From: Macrotis lagotis
Taxonomy: Eukaryota > Chordata > Mammalia > Peramelemorphia > Peramelidae
Assembly: GCF_037893015.1 (NCBI RefSeq)
Contig: NC_133665.1
Span: 41,368,537 to 41,432,536, forward strand
Direction of reading: 5' to 3'
Length of the DNA: 64,000 nucleotides
This document shows positions 1 through 11,665 of the stretch, piece after piece (the stretch's first letter is position 1; every line of letters begins with the position of its first letter). Under the pieces are notes generated by a model. It did no database searches. It was not told where the DNA came from and was given only the letters and a program-made list of their open reading frames with translations. The translations under genes were made by a program, and so were the position numbers.

Positions 1-244
1 ATACATATATATAGTATACTATATTACATGCTTACACCATGGTATAACATTATATAGTTACACCTTGGTGAGGATAAGATACAGTATTTTCCTTCAAGGA
101 TTCTTCATGTTCTGGCTCTAATCTATCTTTCCTATTTTCTATAATATTCTTCCCTCCCTCCCATACCATCCATACTCTTTATTTCAGTCAAACATTTCTC
201 CATACCTGTGTTAATTTCTCATACACATTCTTCCAATTTATCCA

Positions 245-575
245 CCAGGCCTGGAATATTCTCTTTCCTTATTTCCACTCTTTGGACCCCAGCTTGTGTC
301 ATCTCCTATATGAGGCCTTTCCTCATCATCTGTAATTCTTAGGACCTCATCTTGAAATTATTTTGTATGTATGTATAGCTTTTTGAAATTATTTCCTCAT
401 ATGTATAGCTGCTATTTCAACTCCAATAGAGAGTCAGCTTTGTGAGGGTAGAGTTTCTTTTTTTGTCTCTATTATCAGGTATAGGACAGAATCTGCTTAA
501 TATCTGCATAATAATATACAAATATTAATATATGTTTAGTAAACACTTAATAAATGCCTATTTAATTTAATTGAA
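245..575 (+). repeat. L2 LINE 3' end
   Basis: This follows the end of the L2 reverse-transcriptase reading frame and its 3'UTR: a 'ggcctggaatattctc' block, then 'ctcctatatgaggcctttcct', then a degraded 'cacttaataaatgcc' tail. L2 is an ancient mammalian CR1-clade LINE and this copy is dead. The order of blocks matches the L2 3' end; family assignment is from memory. Confidence 0.7.
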
Positions 576-884
576 AAGTCCCTGAATCAGGGAAAAATGA
601 ACAAAGGTTTCTTGCATATGAATCCACAAATTTGCTATGCTTAAATTTGGTTTTAAATGAGTGATAATGAACATGGAAGGTAATAATTGAAGCCACCTTC
701 ACTCTGAACCTTGTTGTCTATTTATTTATGCCCATTTACAGCTTGGTGTGGTCTAAAGAGAGGAAGTTAGCTCTTTTTGCCTTGGAAAAAAATTGGAAAT
801 TGAGGAGATGTCCATCAATTGGGCTGAATAAATTGTGGTATATGAATGTAATGGAATACTACTGGAATAATACTAAAATGATGA

Positions 885-3392
885 TGGGGGGCAAAGCCAA
901 GATGGCTGCATGAAGGCAACATTTCCCAGAAACTCCTTCCCCCCAAAACTCCAAAAGCCAACAAATTATAACTCTAGTCAAAATTTAGAGGAGCAGAACC
1001 CACAGAAAGACTGAGTGATACATTTCCCCAGTCCAAGATAATTTATGGAAAGGTGTGTTTCATCAGCACCAGGAGTTGGAAAAAAGCTGAGACCACAGCC
1101 CAGCCCAACCCAGCGCAGCCCAGCCCAGCCCAAGGATCAACAGGAACAACTTGAAAGGGCAGTGAGAGAACTCTGCTGCCCCAGAATGAGTGTGAAGTGA
1201 GGAGCACCCATCACAGAACCTGCAGTGAGAATCAAGGGGAAGCAAGCCTACACCTCTATAGCACAGCCCACAGACTGAAGAAATCTCTTTGCTCTCCCTG
1301 GTCAGGATTCTGCTGTTTGCCCACACTCAGATCCAGGTTGCAGTTTGGTCTTCCATACTAAGATAGCAGGGCTCCTCCTCACAAGCACAGGCAAGAAAGC
1401 ATAAGACTTTGGAGGAACAAAGGTCCCAAGTGGGGTGTCCCAAAAAACCCTGAAGCCTTGAAAGTGCTGTAAATTAGTCTTGGGCTGAGGAAATGAGTAA
1501 ACAACAGAAAAAGAAGAATCTGACCATAGAAAATTACTTTGGTCCCATGGAAGATCAAAACACATACACAGATGACAACAAAATAAAAGCTTACATATCC
1601 AAAACCTCCAAGAGAAATAGAAAGTGGACTCAGATCATGGATGAGCTCAAAAAAGACTTTTAAAAGGAATTAAGGGACATGGAGGAAAAATTGGGAAAAG
1701 AAATTAGAGTGATGCAGAAAAATGAAAACCAAATCAGCAGCTTGATGAAAGCAATACAAAAACATACTGAAGAAAATAATATGTTAAAAAACAGTTTAGG
1801 TCAAATGGAAAAAGCAAAACAAAAGGCAAATGAGAAGAATGCCTTAAAAAGCAGAACTGGCCAGTAGGAAAAGGAGATTAAAAAGTTCTCTAAAGAAAAT
1901 AACTCCTTCAAATGCAGGATGGAACTAAAGGAAGCTGATGAATTTGTGAGAAATTAGGAAGAAATGAAACTCTTCCAAAAAAAGCCAAAAATTAGAAGAA
2001 AATGTGAAATATCTCATTGGAAAAACAACTGACCTTGAAAACAGATCCAGAAGAAATAACTTAAAAATTATTGGGCTATTTGAAAGCCACAATCAGGAGA
2101 AGAGCCTAGATTTCATTTTTTCAAGAAATAATACAGCAAAATTGCCCCGAGATCCCAGAAGCAAAGGGTAAAATAGAAATTGAGAGAATTCACTGGTCAC
2201 TTCCTGAAAGAGATACCAAAAGAAAAACTTCCTGGAATATTATAGCCAAATTCCAAGACTCCCAAGTCAAAGAGAAAATACTAAAAGCTGCCAGAAACAA
2301 ACAATTCAACTACCGAGGCTCTATAGTCAGGATTACACAGGATCTGGCAGCATCTACATTAAAGGCTCGTAGGGATTGGAATATGATATTCTAGAAGGCA
2401 AAAGATCTTGGTTTGCAACTGAGAATCAACTATGCAGCAAAACTGAACATCCTCTTTCAGGGGAAACAATGGAATTTCAATGAAACAGGGGACTTTCAAA
2501 CTTTCCTATTGAAACAACCAGAGTTGAACAGAAAGTTTAATCTTCAAGTACTGGATTCTGGTGAACCACAGAGGAGGTGGAGGAGAAGGACTAACTATGA
2601 GGAACTTAATGATATTGAACTGTTTGTATTCCTGCATGGGAAGAAGATATTGACGACTCATATGAACTTTCTCATTTATAAAAGCAGTTAGAAGGAGCAT
2701 ATATAGACAGAACACAGGAAGGAGTGGAATATAATGGTATAATATAGTAAAAAGATGGAGTCAATGAGTAATAAAGGGAAATACTGGAAGGAAGAGAGGA
2801 GAAGAAGAAAAAGCTAAGATATTTCACATAAGAGTCAAGAAAAAGCTTTTTCAATGGAGTAAAATGGGGGAAGGTGAGGGGGAATGAGTGAACCTTCATT
2901 CTCATCAGAAATGGCTCAGAGAGGAAATATCATACACAATAGGGTATAGAAATCTATCTTACCCTAGAGAAAAATGAGAAGAAAGGGATGGGATAAGGGG
3001 GAATAGGGAGAGGGAAGAGGGGAATAGGTGGTAGAAGAGAGGGAAGTTTATGGGAGAGGGTACTCAGAGACAACACACTTTTGGACAGGGACAGGCTGAA
3101 AGGAGAGAGAGAATAGAATAAATGAGAGTGGGAGGAATAGAACCAAGTAAAATACAGCTAGTAATAGCAACTGTGGGAAAAATATTGAAGCAACTTCTCT
3201 GGTGGACTTATGATAAAGAAGGCAACTCACCCCAGAGACAGAGCCATTGGAATCTGAACATAGACTGAAATACATTTTGTTTTCTCTCTCTCACTATTCT
3301 TGAGGTTTCTCATCCTCTTGGAGGGGAGTGGGGGGGTCTAGGTTTACTCTTATAGCAAAATTATTGTAATAATATAAAAATAAATAAACAAA
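885..3392 (+). mobile_element. HAL1-like (ORF1-only L1) element, copy 1
   Basis: About 2.5 kb, flanked by a 10-base TSD 'aaaatgatga' (875-884 and 3393-3402). It begins with an L1-type 5' end ('gccaagatgg' at 896-905), carries a decayed ORF1 (1493 to about 2570), then runs about 0.8 kb of purine-rich 3' sequence to an 'aataaataaacaaaaaa' tail. No endonuclease or reverse transcriptase region is present between ORF1 and the tail. This is the layout of the known half-L1 (HAL1) elements, which depend on L1 enzymes supplied in trans. The second copy (31967-35746) shares the whole layout including the 3' region, which argues against a private deletion. Confidence 0.8.
1493..2691 (+). pseudogene. Decayed L1/HAL1 ORF1 protein gene, copy 1
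   Basis: L1 ORF1p is an RNA-binding trimeric chaperone. The relic starts MSKQQKKKNLTIENYF at 1493. A coiled-coil stretch follows (about 1679-1965, with EENNMLKNSLGQMEK and FKCRMELKEADEF), then an RRM-like part (about 2030-2200, TDLENRSRRNNLKIIGL in another frame) and a C-terminal part (about 2300-2565, RITQDLAASTLKARRDW and INYAAKLNILFQGKQWNF). Stops at the DF/KEL junction and after SRTGQ, plus at least two frameshifts, make it non-functional. The usual end near SGE is lost, so the last frame runs on to 2691. Confidence 0.8.
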
Positions 3393-3839
3393 AAAATGAT
3401 GAGGAAGCTGATTTCAAAAAAATCTGGAAATACTTAGATGGGAAATGATCAAAGCCAGGAAAACACTGTATATACTACAAATATCAATTATGATGATTAA
3501 TTATGAATAACTACCTCTCTTCAGCAATATAATAATTCAAGACAATTCCAAAGGATTCATGATAGAAAATTTTTTCCACATCAGGGAAAGAATTGATAGC
3601 CTGAATGCAGAAAGTTATTTTCACTTTTTTATGATTTTTTCTTTCATATGATTAATATGAAAACATGTTTACATGATTGTACATAAATAATCTAATCTAA
3701 TTGCTTATAATTTTAGGAAGAGGGGAAGAAAGGGAGGGAGGAAGAAATTTTGGAACTCAAGTTTTTTTTTAAATCTGTTAAAAATTATCTTTACATGTAA
3801 TTTAAAAAATAAAATACTACTTAAAACAACAAAATTAAA

Positions 3840-4179
3840 TCTCTTTTGTTAAAAAAAATAAAAAATGAATAAAATAAAGACCACAAGTGTCAGAATCAAG
3901 AAATCCTGGGTTCAAAACCCACTTCTCACACATTCTAGTTGAAGTCATTTGACCTCTTGCTGCCCAAGTCAGCTTTCTAATTCCTTAAGTCACAAAACAG
4001 ATACATATCTGCAATGGTAAAGAAAGTCTCACCAGGCTTTCTCTTAATATTTGTAATTCAGCATAATCTCTTGTAGAAACTAGACACCCCATAAAAGTTT
4101 ATTCTCTTCCTTCACCTCATATCTTCATTGGTAGACCTGTGCAGGGAAATTAGACATCAGAGTTTGATTTCTTTAGAAT
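3840..4179. other. No recognised feature
   Basis: AT-rich sequence after the L1 tail. I recognise no repeat family, gene or RNA here. Confidence 0.5.
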
Positions 4180-4330
4180 TTTTGAAACAGTATTTATAGA
4201 GCACTTATGTACCAAATTCTGTGCTTATGTATTAGAGACACAAATAGAAAAGAGAAGGCCCTTGCTCTCAAAAAGTCAACATTCTAATTAGGAGAGACAA
4301 CTCATGCAGGTTTCAGTTGTAGGATAGATG
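4180..4330 (-). repeat. L2 3' end, antisense
   Basis: Reads as the reverse complement of the L2 tail: 'tatttatagagcacttatgt', then a 'gagacacaaatagaaaag' block and 'cattctaattaggagagaca'. Old and diverged. Confidence 0.6.
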
Positions 4331-5554
4331 GAAATCCTGAGAAGTCACAAGTTCATTGCAGTGATACAGACGGCAAGACCCATCTGTATCAGGCAAGACC
4401 CCTGATGTATTTTCCAAGTTGTATAAAGGTGATGTCTCTTAAAATTGGAGGATTTTCTGATTACATTACATTATATTACATTACTATTTATGGGTTTGTG
4501 TATAATGAGAGATAATTTCTGGCACATGTGCAGATTACTCAGATGACATATTTCTGCATGGAGAGACTGGGAGCTTGTTCCCTGGATAAGCTTCATGACA
4601 TGTAATGGAAGGGTCTGAGAGAGATCCTGGGAGAGAGAATGCACAGACATTCTGTAACTTATTCTGGTCTGCTGATCATGTGGTAAATGGAAGGCTTAAA
4701 GAGTACCTCTTCAAGGCATTTCTTTTATATGTCATGACAGATTCTCCCAGATGCAGACCACCAGTCTCTCTTTTTGAAGAGATACCATCAAAAGTTTGTT
4801 CCATGTGCTCCAAACCTCCATTACATTGAAGAAATCATAAAAATCATCTACTTATACTGTGATGAACATGAGAAATTCTATAGATCAATTTTTGGAAGAA
4901 TTAAAATGCAGTGAGGATATGAAATAAATAAATCAACTTCTATGACAATCATTATATAAAATAGCTGGAGTCTAGGAGATGGTTTTCTATTTTCTTGTAC
5001 TAAATTATATCCCTTTTCCCTAATATTTTAATTTCATAATTATTAGACCCCAGCTAAGTTTCTAGACACAAACTGGTTCCAGGAGAACCAGTGGGATTAT
5101 GAAAAAGTTCAACTGTCTCAAAATAGGCACAAGGACAAGGGCTGGAGGAAACAAGAGCTAAAGGCTTAGGCAAGGGTGAGGCAGACAATAGAGATATGAA
5201 AAAAGAAAAGATTTCAAGGCATCTGGAACAGGGGCATAAACATTAAGAAGTCATTAGGAAAATGGAATAAAAAGCAAGAAATCTCATATCTAGAAGACAA
5301 CATTATCTAGACCAAAGGAGGATCAAGAGAAAGAGGGACTCAATGATGAACCAATGAATTAGTGAAGTGGATTCTTTACTTTTCCTAAGATTCAATCAAG
5401 ACAAGGGATAGATATGGCATACAAATCTTTCCTTTTCCCCACCCCTACCCCACACAATTGTGGCAAATGCATATACATATAAAAAGTATATATGTATGCA
5501 TATTTGAGTATTTGTGATGACACATAAGAGAAGGATATATTACATATATGTGCA
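4331..5554. other. Mostly unassigned; short ATTAC-type simple repeat
   Basis: A small simple repeat of 'attac' units lies at about 4464-4487. The 74-codon open frame at 4605-4829 has no recognisable domain and no codon-bias support. The rest is AT-rich sequence I do not recognise. Confidence 0.5.
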
Positions 5555-6455
5555 ATGAAGCAAGTAATCAATCAAAAAACAAAAATGGTTTAAACACTAG
5601 TATGTACCAAACTCTGTGATAAATGCTAGTGATGTAAATACAAAGATTTAAAAATCTCCACTCTTAAAGAGTGTGTATTTTGTTTGTTTTGTTTTGTTTT
5701 GCTGGATTGTTACTAGAAAGCAAGTATATATATATAGAAATATTTATATGTGTAAATAAATGAATTCAAACATGCATAGTAGTTAAATATAAGATGTTTT
5801 GGGAGTAATGGGGTTCATAAAAATCTTAAAAAAGGAGACTAGAGAGAAGACCAGTGTTCTAGATTGTAGAGTAGAGAAGGGGAAATAATATATAATAAAG
5901 CTGGAAAGAAAAATTGAACTAGAAAAAAGAATTTAAAATTAAACAGAAAAATCCATATTTGTTTACTGAATAAGACAATAATGTGGCTAGATTATTGTTT
6001 AAGAAAATTCACTTTGGCAGCTAGATGGAACATTGACAGGAGGAAGGCGAGACTTGAGCCAGGAAGAAAATTAAGCAATAGCAAGAGGTGATGAGAGTTT
6101 GAAACAAGGTAGTGGCTGTGTTAATAGAGGGAAGGGATCAGAGATGTTTAACAACCTTGGATTGGATATGTGGACTGAAGAAGAGGGAAGAATGGAGGAT
6201 GGTGCTGAGGTTACAAATCTAATAGACATGAAAAATCATGGTATCTTCACCAGAAATAGGGAGGTTGGAGAAACTGGTGGGTTTGGGAAAAAATATAATA
6301 GATTGCTTTGAACATGTTGCATTTGTTTCCAGGATATACAGTTTGACATGTCCAATGAATATCTGAGGATGTGGATCTAAAGCTCCATGAAGGGATTGGG
6401 GTTAGGCATATAGATCTGTGAGTCATCTGTACAAAAATGATCATTAAATCCATTC
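5555..6455 (-). repeat. L2 LINE, antisense, about 0.9 kb
   Basis: Starts with the antisense L2 tail ('cactagtatgtaccaaactc') and continues into the antisense coding part ('cactttggcagctagatgga', 'gcaatagcaagaggtgatga', 'ttggattggatatgtgg'). A short gap of simple AT sequence lies at about 5720-5760. The open frames here are antisense shadows of decayed reverse transcriptase. Confidence 0.7.
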
Positions 6456-6677
6456 AGGAGAGGAGGAGGAGGAGGAGCAAAAGAAGGAGCAGAATAAGAT
6501 GAAAGAGGAGGAGGAAGAGAAAGAAGGAAGAGGATTAGGGAAAAGAGGAGGAAAAAAGAAGAAGAGAAGGAGGATGAAGAAGAAAGGAGGCAAAAGAGAA
6601 GAAAGAAGGAAAAGAGGGTGAGAAGGAGAAAAAGAAGAGAGAGGAGAAGGGGAAGGAGGGGAGGAGGAGAAGAGACA

Positions 6678-6729
<52 letters not shown>

Positions 6730-6785
6730 AAAAGAAAAGAAAGAAAGAAAGAAGACAGAGAGACAGAGAAAAGAGCTGAGGAAAG
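6456..6785 (+). repeat. Purine tract with (GAAA)n core
   Basis: About 330 bases almost entirely A and G on the + strand: GAG/GAA-rich sequence, then a (GAAA)n run at about 6681-6760. It follows the L2 piece directly. The 115-codon minus-strand frame of serine, phenylalanine and leucine is an artefact of this composition. Confidence 0.9.
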
Positions 6786-7169
6786 AATCAACTCTTATGT
6801 TTTATGATATAGGGTACAAAGAATGGAGAAAATAGTCCATTATCAAGGAATTTGCATTTTAATAGAAGATATAGCAGGTAAATAACTAGGTATATACAAA
6901 TATACATCACACATATGTGTGAAAGGTGGGGGGGGTTGTATGAAAGATGATCTCAGAGGAAAAGACAGTAGTGGCTAGGAAGACTAGAAAAAGCCTCTTC
7001 AATATGTTGAGATTTGAGTTAGGTCTTAAAGGAATCAATCATACATCAGTCTTTCTGTCTATGAGGGCTCAAGGTTCATGTTTTACTGTGAAATACATAA
7101 AATCTTGTCCTTTTCCCTCAATACCTCCTTGTCATTCCAATAGATTCAGAAATTTTCTTGTTCTCCCTA
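6786..7169. other. No recognised feature
   Basis: Includes a weakly L2-like opening ('gaatttgcattttaatagaa') but nothing I can support as a named element. Confidence 0.4.
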
Positions 7170-7345
7170 ATATCAAAATAATTATCATCTGTATAACACC
7201 TTAAGGAGTACAGAGTAATACACACACACATATGTATATGTAAATACATAGATATTAATTGATTTGTCCAGAGTCATGAAGTTACTAAGTCTCTGAGAGG
7301 ATTTGAACTCAGTTTTCCCAGTCCTCTATTTACCAATATGGTGAT
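7170..7345 (-). repeat. MIR SINE, antisense
   Basis: Antisense CORE-SINE pattern: 'ttgtccagagtcatgaagtt', then 'gaggatttgaactcag' and 'cctctatttacca'. A short CA/TA run lies at about 7221-7240. Ancient. Confidence 0.6.
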
Positions 7346-8504
7346 GGAGAGTGATTTGGCTCATTCTTCATTTTATAAGCTAATATCTCTAAGATCAAAG
7401 GGTTAGAAATTGAGTGAGAAGTGAGGTAAAATCCAGAACCAGACTATAAGATCAGTTACTATTTTACTCACCACTTGGAGCATACCCTCCCTTGAGCAGG
7501 GGAGCATAGGGTTGTTTCTGGGTTAGTCCAACCTTGCTCTCCGTCATCCAAACAACTTCCCTCTATTCCCATTTGCCTGGATTTCTGTTTGAAAGTGCTA
7601 TGTAGCTTCTGTGTTCACAATAAATCTGTTTGGAAATCTGCCCTAAGGATGTTACCATGGTGATTATTTTGGTACTGCATGCTAGAAAAAGCTGAGGCAC
7701 CTGCTGGCCATACCACTGAAACTTGTCTTTTGGAAAAATCAGCAGATGGCATTTGTCAGTATTCTCTATTTTTTTGATTAATCTGGGAAAAGGAAAAGAG
7801 TGTGGCAGTGTTGATATCCTTTTAACCCATACCGAATTATATCAGTTGCTAGGAAGACATGTGAAACAGCTGGGTACAATTTTCAGAGTTTCAGAGAAAA
7901 CCCCAGCCTCACTGGTGGGCCACTTAAGACCCCACAAGAAGGAACAATGACATTCAGTGATTGGAAATCAGATAGGTGGAAGAAAGAGAGCACTCTTACA
8001 TTGCCACATCTTTAAAAGGTGGTTGGAATTACAGATTAAAGTCCTAGAGAGGGTTTTTCATTCTTACCTCATGCTAGGTCTCAAGTCTAGTAGCTGCCAC
8101 CAGCTATTATTAGTAGCACTTTTATATATCACTTCAACTTTATCATAATTCTTTCCTAATACCATCCCTTCAAGCAGAACCATAACTAAGGTATTACATT
8201 CTGGGCTTTGTCCCCAAAATGCCAAATTTGGTGGGTATTAAATTTAAGAGATGCAGAAAGTACTCAAAGTTCTTTAGCATTTTAGTTAACAAGAACAATT
8301 GGTTATTCTTGAAAAGGTACCAGATGGCCATATGAGGAGCAGCTCTGCCCTGAGGAAGTCTCCCCAGAAGTGGCCAGCATTCTGGGGTCGCTGCCTTCAG
8401 CTGCTCTTTTCCTTTCCACCTTTACTCGACAGACTATGTATTCCATATTATAAGTCTTGTTGCTGATATTTGCCCTAGAGTAAAAAAAAAAATCTCCAGT
8501 TTAA
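7346..8504. other. Apparently unique sequence
   Basis: No repeat family recognised over more than 1.1 kb. A relatively GC-rich patch lies at about 8330-8420. Frames at 7723-7950 and 7957-8148 show no recognisable domain and lack gene-like context, so I do not call them genes. Confidence 0.5.
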
Positions 8505-8640
8505 AGTCTATCTGGGAGGTAGGTAGACATTGAAAGGATTTTAAATCTCATTTTATAGATGAGGTAATGGGGTTAAAATGATTTGTCCAAACTCACAGAA
8601 ACATGAAATGAACATTCTGGGTCTATTTAAAGTAGCATAG
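8505..8640 (-). repeat. MIR SINE, antisense
   Basis: 'ctcattttatagatgaggta' followed by 'gatttgtccaaactcacaga' matches the antisense MIR core. Confidence 0.65.
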
Positions 8641-8954
8641 GCTCACAGGTTAGTCCAGAAAAGCAAGATTAAAAAAGAAAAGACAAGGCTAAATTGTTCA
8701 ATGAATGTGCACGCTGTTCATTTTTATATCAAAGCAAGGAAATAATTATTTTCTATGCATAAATCATGAAATGCTGCACTTGGAGAAATACAAAAGAAAC
8801 AAAAATTCCTAAGTACATATTGAGTATTTTGTATCCTGCTTAACTATAATCAACTATTGTTTAGCTAATGACAATGCTTTCTTTATTTAACATTTTCTTT
8901 CCCAGTAAATATCCCAGTATATTACTCACCCTTACAAAAAAAAGTTAAGCAAAA

Positions 8955-9020
8955 CTTTTAAAATCAATTTTAGGGCTTAGAACAGTGACTGACCCATTGT
9001 GCTTAATAAATGTTTATTGA
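8955..9020 (+). repeat. L2-like tail
   Basis: 'cttagaacagtgactgaccc' and 'gcttaataaatgtttattga' match the end of L2. A SINE inserted into this tail. Confidence 0.5.
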
Positions 9021-9175
9021 TAGTCATCTAGATGGCACAGTGAATAGAACACTGATCCTAGAGTCAGGAGTACCTGAGTTTAAATCTAGCCTCAGGTACT
9101 TAATAATTACCTAGTTGAGTGGCCTTGGGCAAACCAATTAACCCCCATTTGCCTTGCAAAAACCTAAAAAATAAA
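9021..9175 (+). mobile_element. Short tRNA-derived marsupial SINE
   Basis: Head 'atctagatggcacagtgaat', middle 'cctgagtttaaatctagcc' (degraded B box), end 'tttgccttgcaaaaacct' plus A/T tail. Flanked by a near-perfect repeat of 'aataaatgtttattga' (about 9005-9020) and 'aataaatgtttttgga' (about 9178-9193), read as the TSD. WSINE1/SINE1-type by memory. Confidence 0.85.
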
Positions 9176-9193
9176 TAAATAAATGTTTTTGGA

Positions 9194-9534
9194 TTAACTG
9201 ACTAATACAGTGACAGTTGACAAGATACTATACCACTGTAATCCACCACCTCTCTGTAGAGAGGAATATAGTGTGCTCTAATATAAGCCATCTGGAACTA
9301 ACACTGACCATTCATTACCTTTGAGCCATATTCTGGTTGGGCTTTTGTTTGCTTGTACTTTGTCTTTATTCATCATAGATACTGTTCTGTCTCTGCTTTT
9401 TTCCCTTTTTGCCAATACATACAAGTCTTCATGTATTTCTCTAAGTTCCTCAAGTCTGTGCTTCCTATTTTTCCCTATGGTTCAATGGGATAAGGAATAA
9501 GTGAGAAAATTCCTACTGCCATTGTAGATAATAC
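9194..9534. other. No recognised feature
   Basis: Nothing I can assign. Confidence 0.5.
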
Positions 9535-9680
9535 CTTACTCCTCAATTTATAATCTGAGAGAGTTGGCTGAGAGACTTGTCCTGAGAGAGGTGACTCATC
9601 GTCTCATGAGTTTAATGTGGGACTGGATCTTCCTAACTCTAAGCCTAGATCTCTATCCACTTAGGTAATGCTGCATATCC
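9535..9680 (-). repeat. MIR SINE, antisense
   Basis: Antisense core with 'tgagagaggtgactcatcg', then 'gatctctatccacttagg'. Old and diverged. Confidence 0.5.
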
Positions 9681-10510
9681 TTATCATTTCTCAAAGATCA
9701 GTAATATTTCATTACATGTGAAGCAGGGACGACTAGAGGGTTTCCCACAGAACTAAACAAATTTTGTTCTCTTTTCATTGGGACAATAGAGCTGACTGCC
9801 ACCACTGCTATTCATCCCTGGGTAGAGGACAGGCAGTTCCAGATTGGTCTTTTGGTTCCTGGGACTGGAGGACCATTTAGAAGATGATTGGTGACTGAGC
9901 TTGGAAAGGAAATTCCCATAATGGACCATGAGAGCTGTGAAAAAGTTCTTCCTCCCTCTCAAATCACTCAGGATATACCTAGTGCCACCTCTCCCCTTTG
10001 GACTTTCACCTAAAACAAACTAACAAAACATGGAGATCTGAACAAAATGTAATTGAGAAAATGACCATTTTTAGACAAACTCAAGATTGTACCTTAAGTC
10101 CCCGATTGAATCTTCAGACCTATGATTCTTTTCCTGAGTATAAGTGATTGAATAATCAATCTGAGAGGAGAACTTTCCTGTCTTGGTGATTGTCTGGTGA
10201 ATTTGAAAATTCTTAGATTCCTAAATTTGCAACAGTTCCCTAGCAGGAGGGGCTCCACATAACTACATCACTTCTTAGAGCAATAGATGACCTGCAAGGA
10301 GGATTCTTTAGCTCAAAACACTAAAGATCCATATCTACCTTACAAAAAGATTCAAACTTGTGAGTTGCATAGACAGCACAGATGTGAGGTTAAAGTTAAA
10401 TATCTTAAAGGTGTCATTACTTCCTAGTTCCTAGTTCCTTCCATGCTGTGAGATGAGTTATTATTTTATGTTTTAAGTATTTGTTAATAAGTATACATGA
10501 GTTTTCTGAA
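9681..10510. other. Apparently unique sequence
   Basis: No repeat, RNA or coding signal recognised. The 69-codon minus frame at 9753-9962 has no recognisable domain. Confidence 0.5.
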
Positions 10511-10696
10511 CATAGCTTATTCTTTTTTTTTTTTTTTAGGTTTTTGCAAGGCAAATGGGGTTAAGTGGCTTGCCCAAGGCCACACAGCTAGGTAATTATT
10601 AAGTGTCTGAGATGGGATTTGAACCCAGGTACTCCTGACTCCAAGGCCAGTGCTTTATCCACTACGCCACCTAGCTGCCCCATAGCTTATTCTTTT
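10511..10696 (-). mobile_element. Short tRNA-derived SINE with perfect 16-base TSD
   Basis: The SINE body (10527-10680) is antisense: poly-T, 'gtttttgcaaggcaaatggg', 'gatttgaacccaggtactcc', 'cacctagctgcccc'. The flanks 'catagcttattctttt' at 10511-10526 and 10681-10696 are identical, a textbook L1-mediated insertion. The SINE is close to its consensus, so it is one of the younger insertions. Confidence 0.95.
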
Positions 10697-11189
10697 GATT
10701 CCACTTCTGTCTATCTCTTTCTCTACCTTTGCCTTAAAACTTCTTCTCTGGTTTCTTACCGGCTTTTAATGCCACAGATCAGAGCCTAGTGATCACTTTT
10801 TCCTCAAGATGTAAAACTCAAGAAATATGACTGTCTAGTTGATAAGAACTGAATAGTCTTTAAATAATTTTCCCATATCCCCAAACTGTTTTTTAGTAAA
10901 TAACTTTGACATGTATAAATTTTAAAGCTCTTCAAAGATTTACATGCAAATGAATTGAACCATAGGACCCTCCAGCCATTGCCACCTTGGACATTGTTCT
11001 GTCTTCAAACAGCTCTTCCCAGTATTCAACTGAAGATTATTTCTTAATGTGGAATTTAGAACAATCTGTATCTCTTTAATATTTTGCCTGAGAGATAGTT
11101 TCTTCAAAAGTAGATAATTGTTCTTTATATAAAAATCCTTTTTCTTCCTATTTCAGAAAGTAGACTATTCATATTACTTGAGCATTGTA
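10697..11189. other. No recognised feature
   Basis: AT-rich; nothing assigned. Confidence 0.5.
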
Positions 11190-11495
11190 TTTATTTAAGT
11201 CTTATAGAGCAATGGATAGTGCATGGCCTTGGAGTCAGGAGGATGGTAGTTCAAATCCAGCCTCAGACATTTACTAGCTGTGTGATCTTAGGCAAGTCAC
11301 TTAACCCTGACTGCCTCACATCCAGAGTCATCTCCAGTCATCCTGATTCCTATATGGCCACTGGTCCCAGATGGCTCTGGAGGAGAAAGTGAGGCTGGTG
11401 ATTTAGCACAGCTTCCCCTCACTCAAATCCAATTCATGTGGTATCACCTCCCTGATGTAGTAGTCTTTTTTGAGAATGAAGGACAATTATTATTA
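11190..11495 (+). mobile_element. Mar-1-type CORE-SINE (long form)
   Basis: tRNA-related head ('gagcaatggatagtgcatgg', 'agttcaaatccagcctcaga'), then the long body 'tccagtcatcctgattccta', 'ccagatggctctggaggaga', and the end 'gagaatgaaggacaatt'. Three relatives lie at 30660, 40590 and 58195. Confidence 0.85.
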
Positions 11496-11665
11496 TGTGT
11501 CTTGGGAGTTTTGCTCCCAAATGCTTTGTGCTTATTAAGCTGTTTTAAATGGAATTTCTTCCATCACTTCCTCCAAAGTTTTGTTAGTAATGTACAGAAA
11601 CAGTGATTATTTTATATCTGTTGCATTACCGAAGCCATTGACCATTGCAAATAATTTTTTCTTTG

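Larger units (their letters stand above)
745..3825 (+). mobile_element. L1 3' end, split by a HAL1-like insertion
   Basis: Positions 745-884 match the end of marsupial L1 ('gaggagatgtccatcaattg', then 'tatgaatgtaatgg'). The same element resumes at 3403 with the 'gctgatttc...tctggaa' block and ends near 3825 with 'tctttacatgtaat' and an A/T-rich tail. The two halves join in order if the ORF1-only element between them is removed, so this L1 was in place first. It is 5' truncated and carries no open frame. Confidence 0.8.

Noticed and set aside
6444..6791. 115-codon minus-strand open frame rich in S, F, L and P
   Set aside because: It is the complement of the (GAAA)n and GAG-rich purine tract; composition alone keeps it open.
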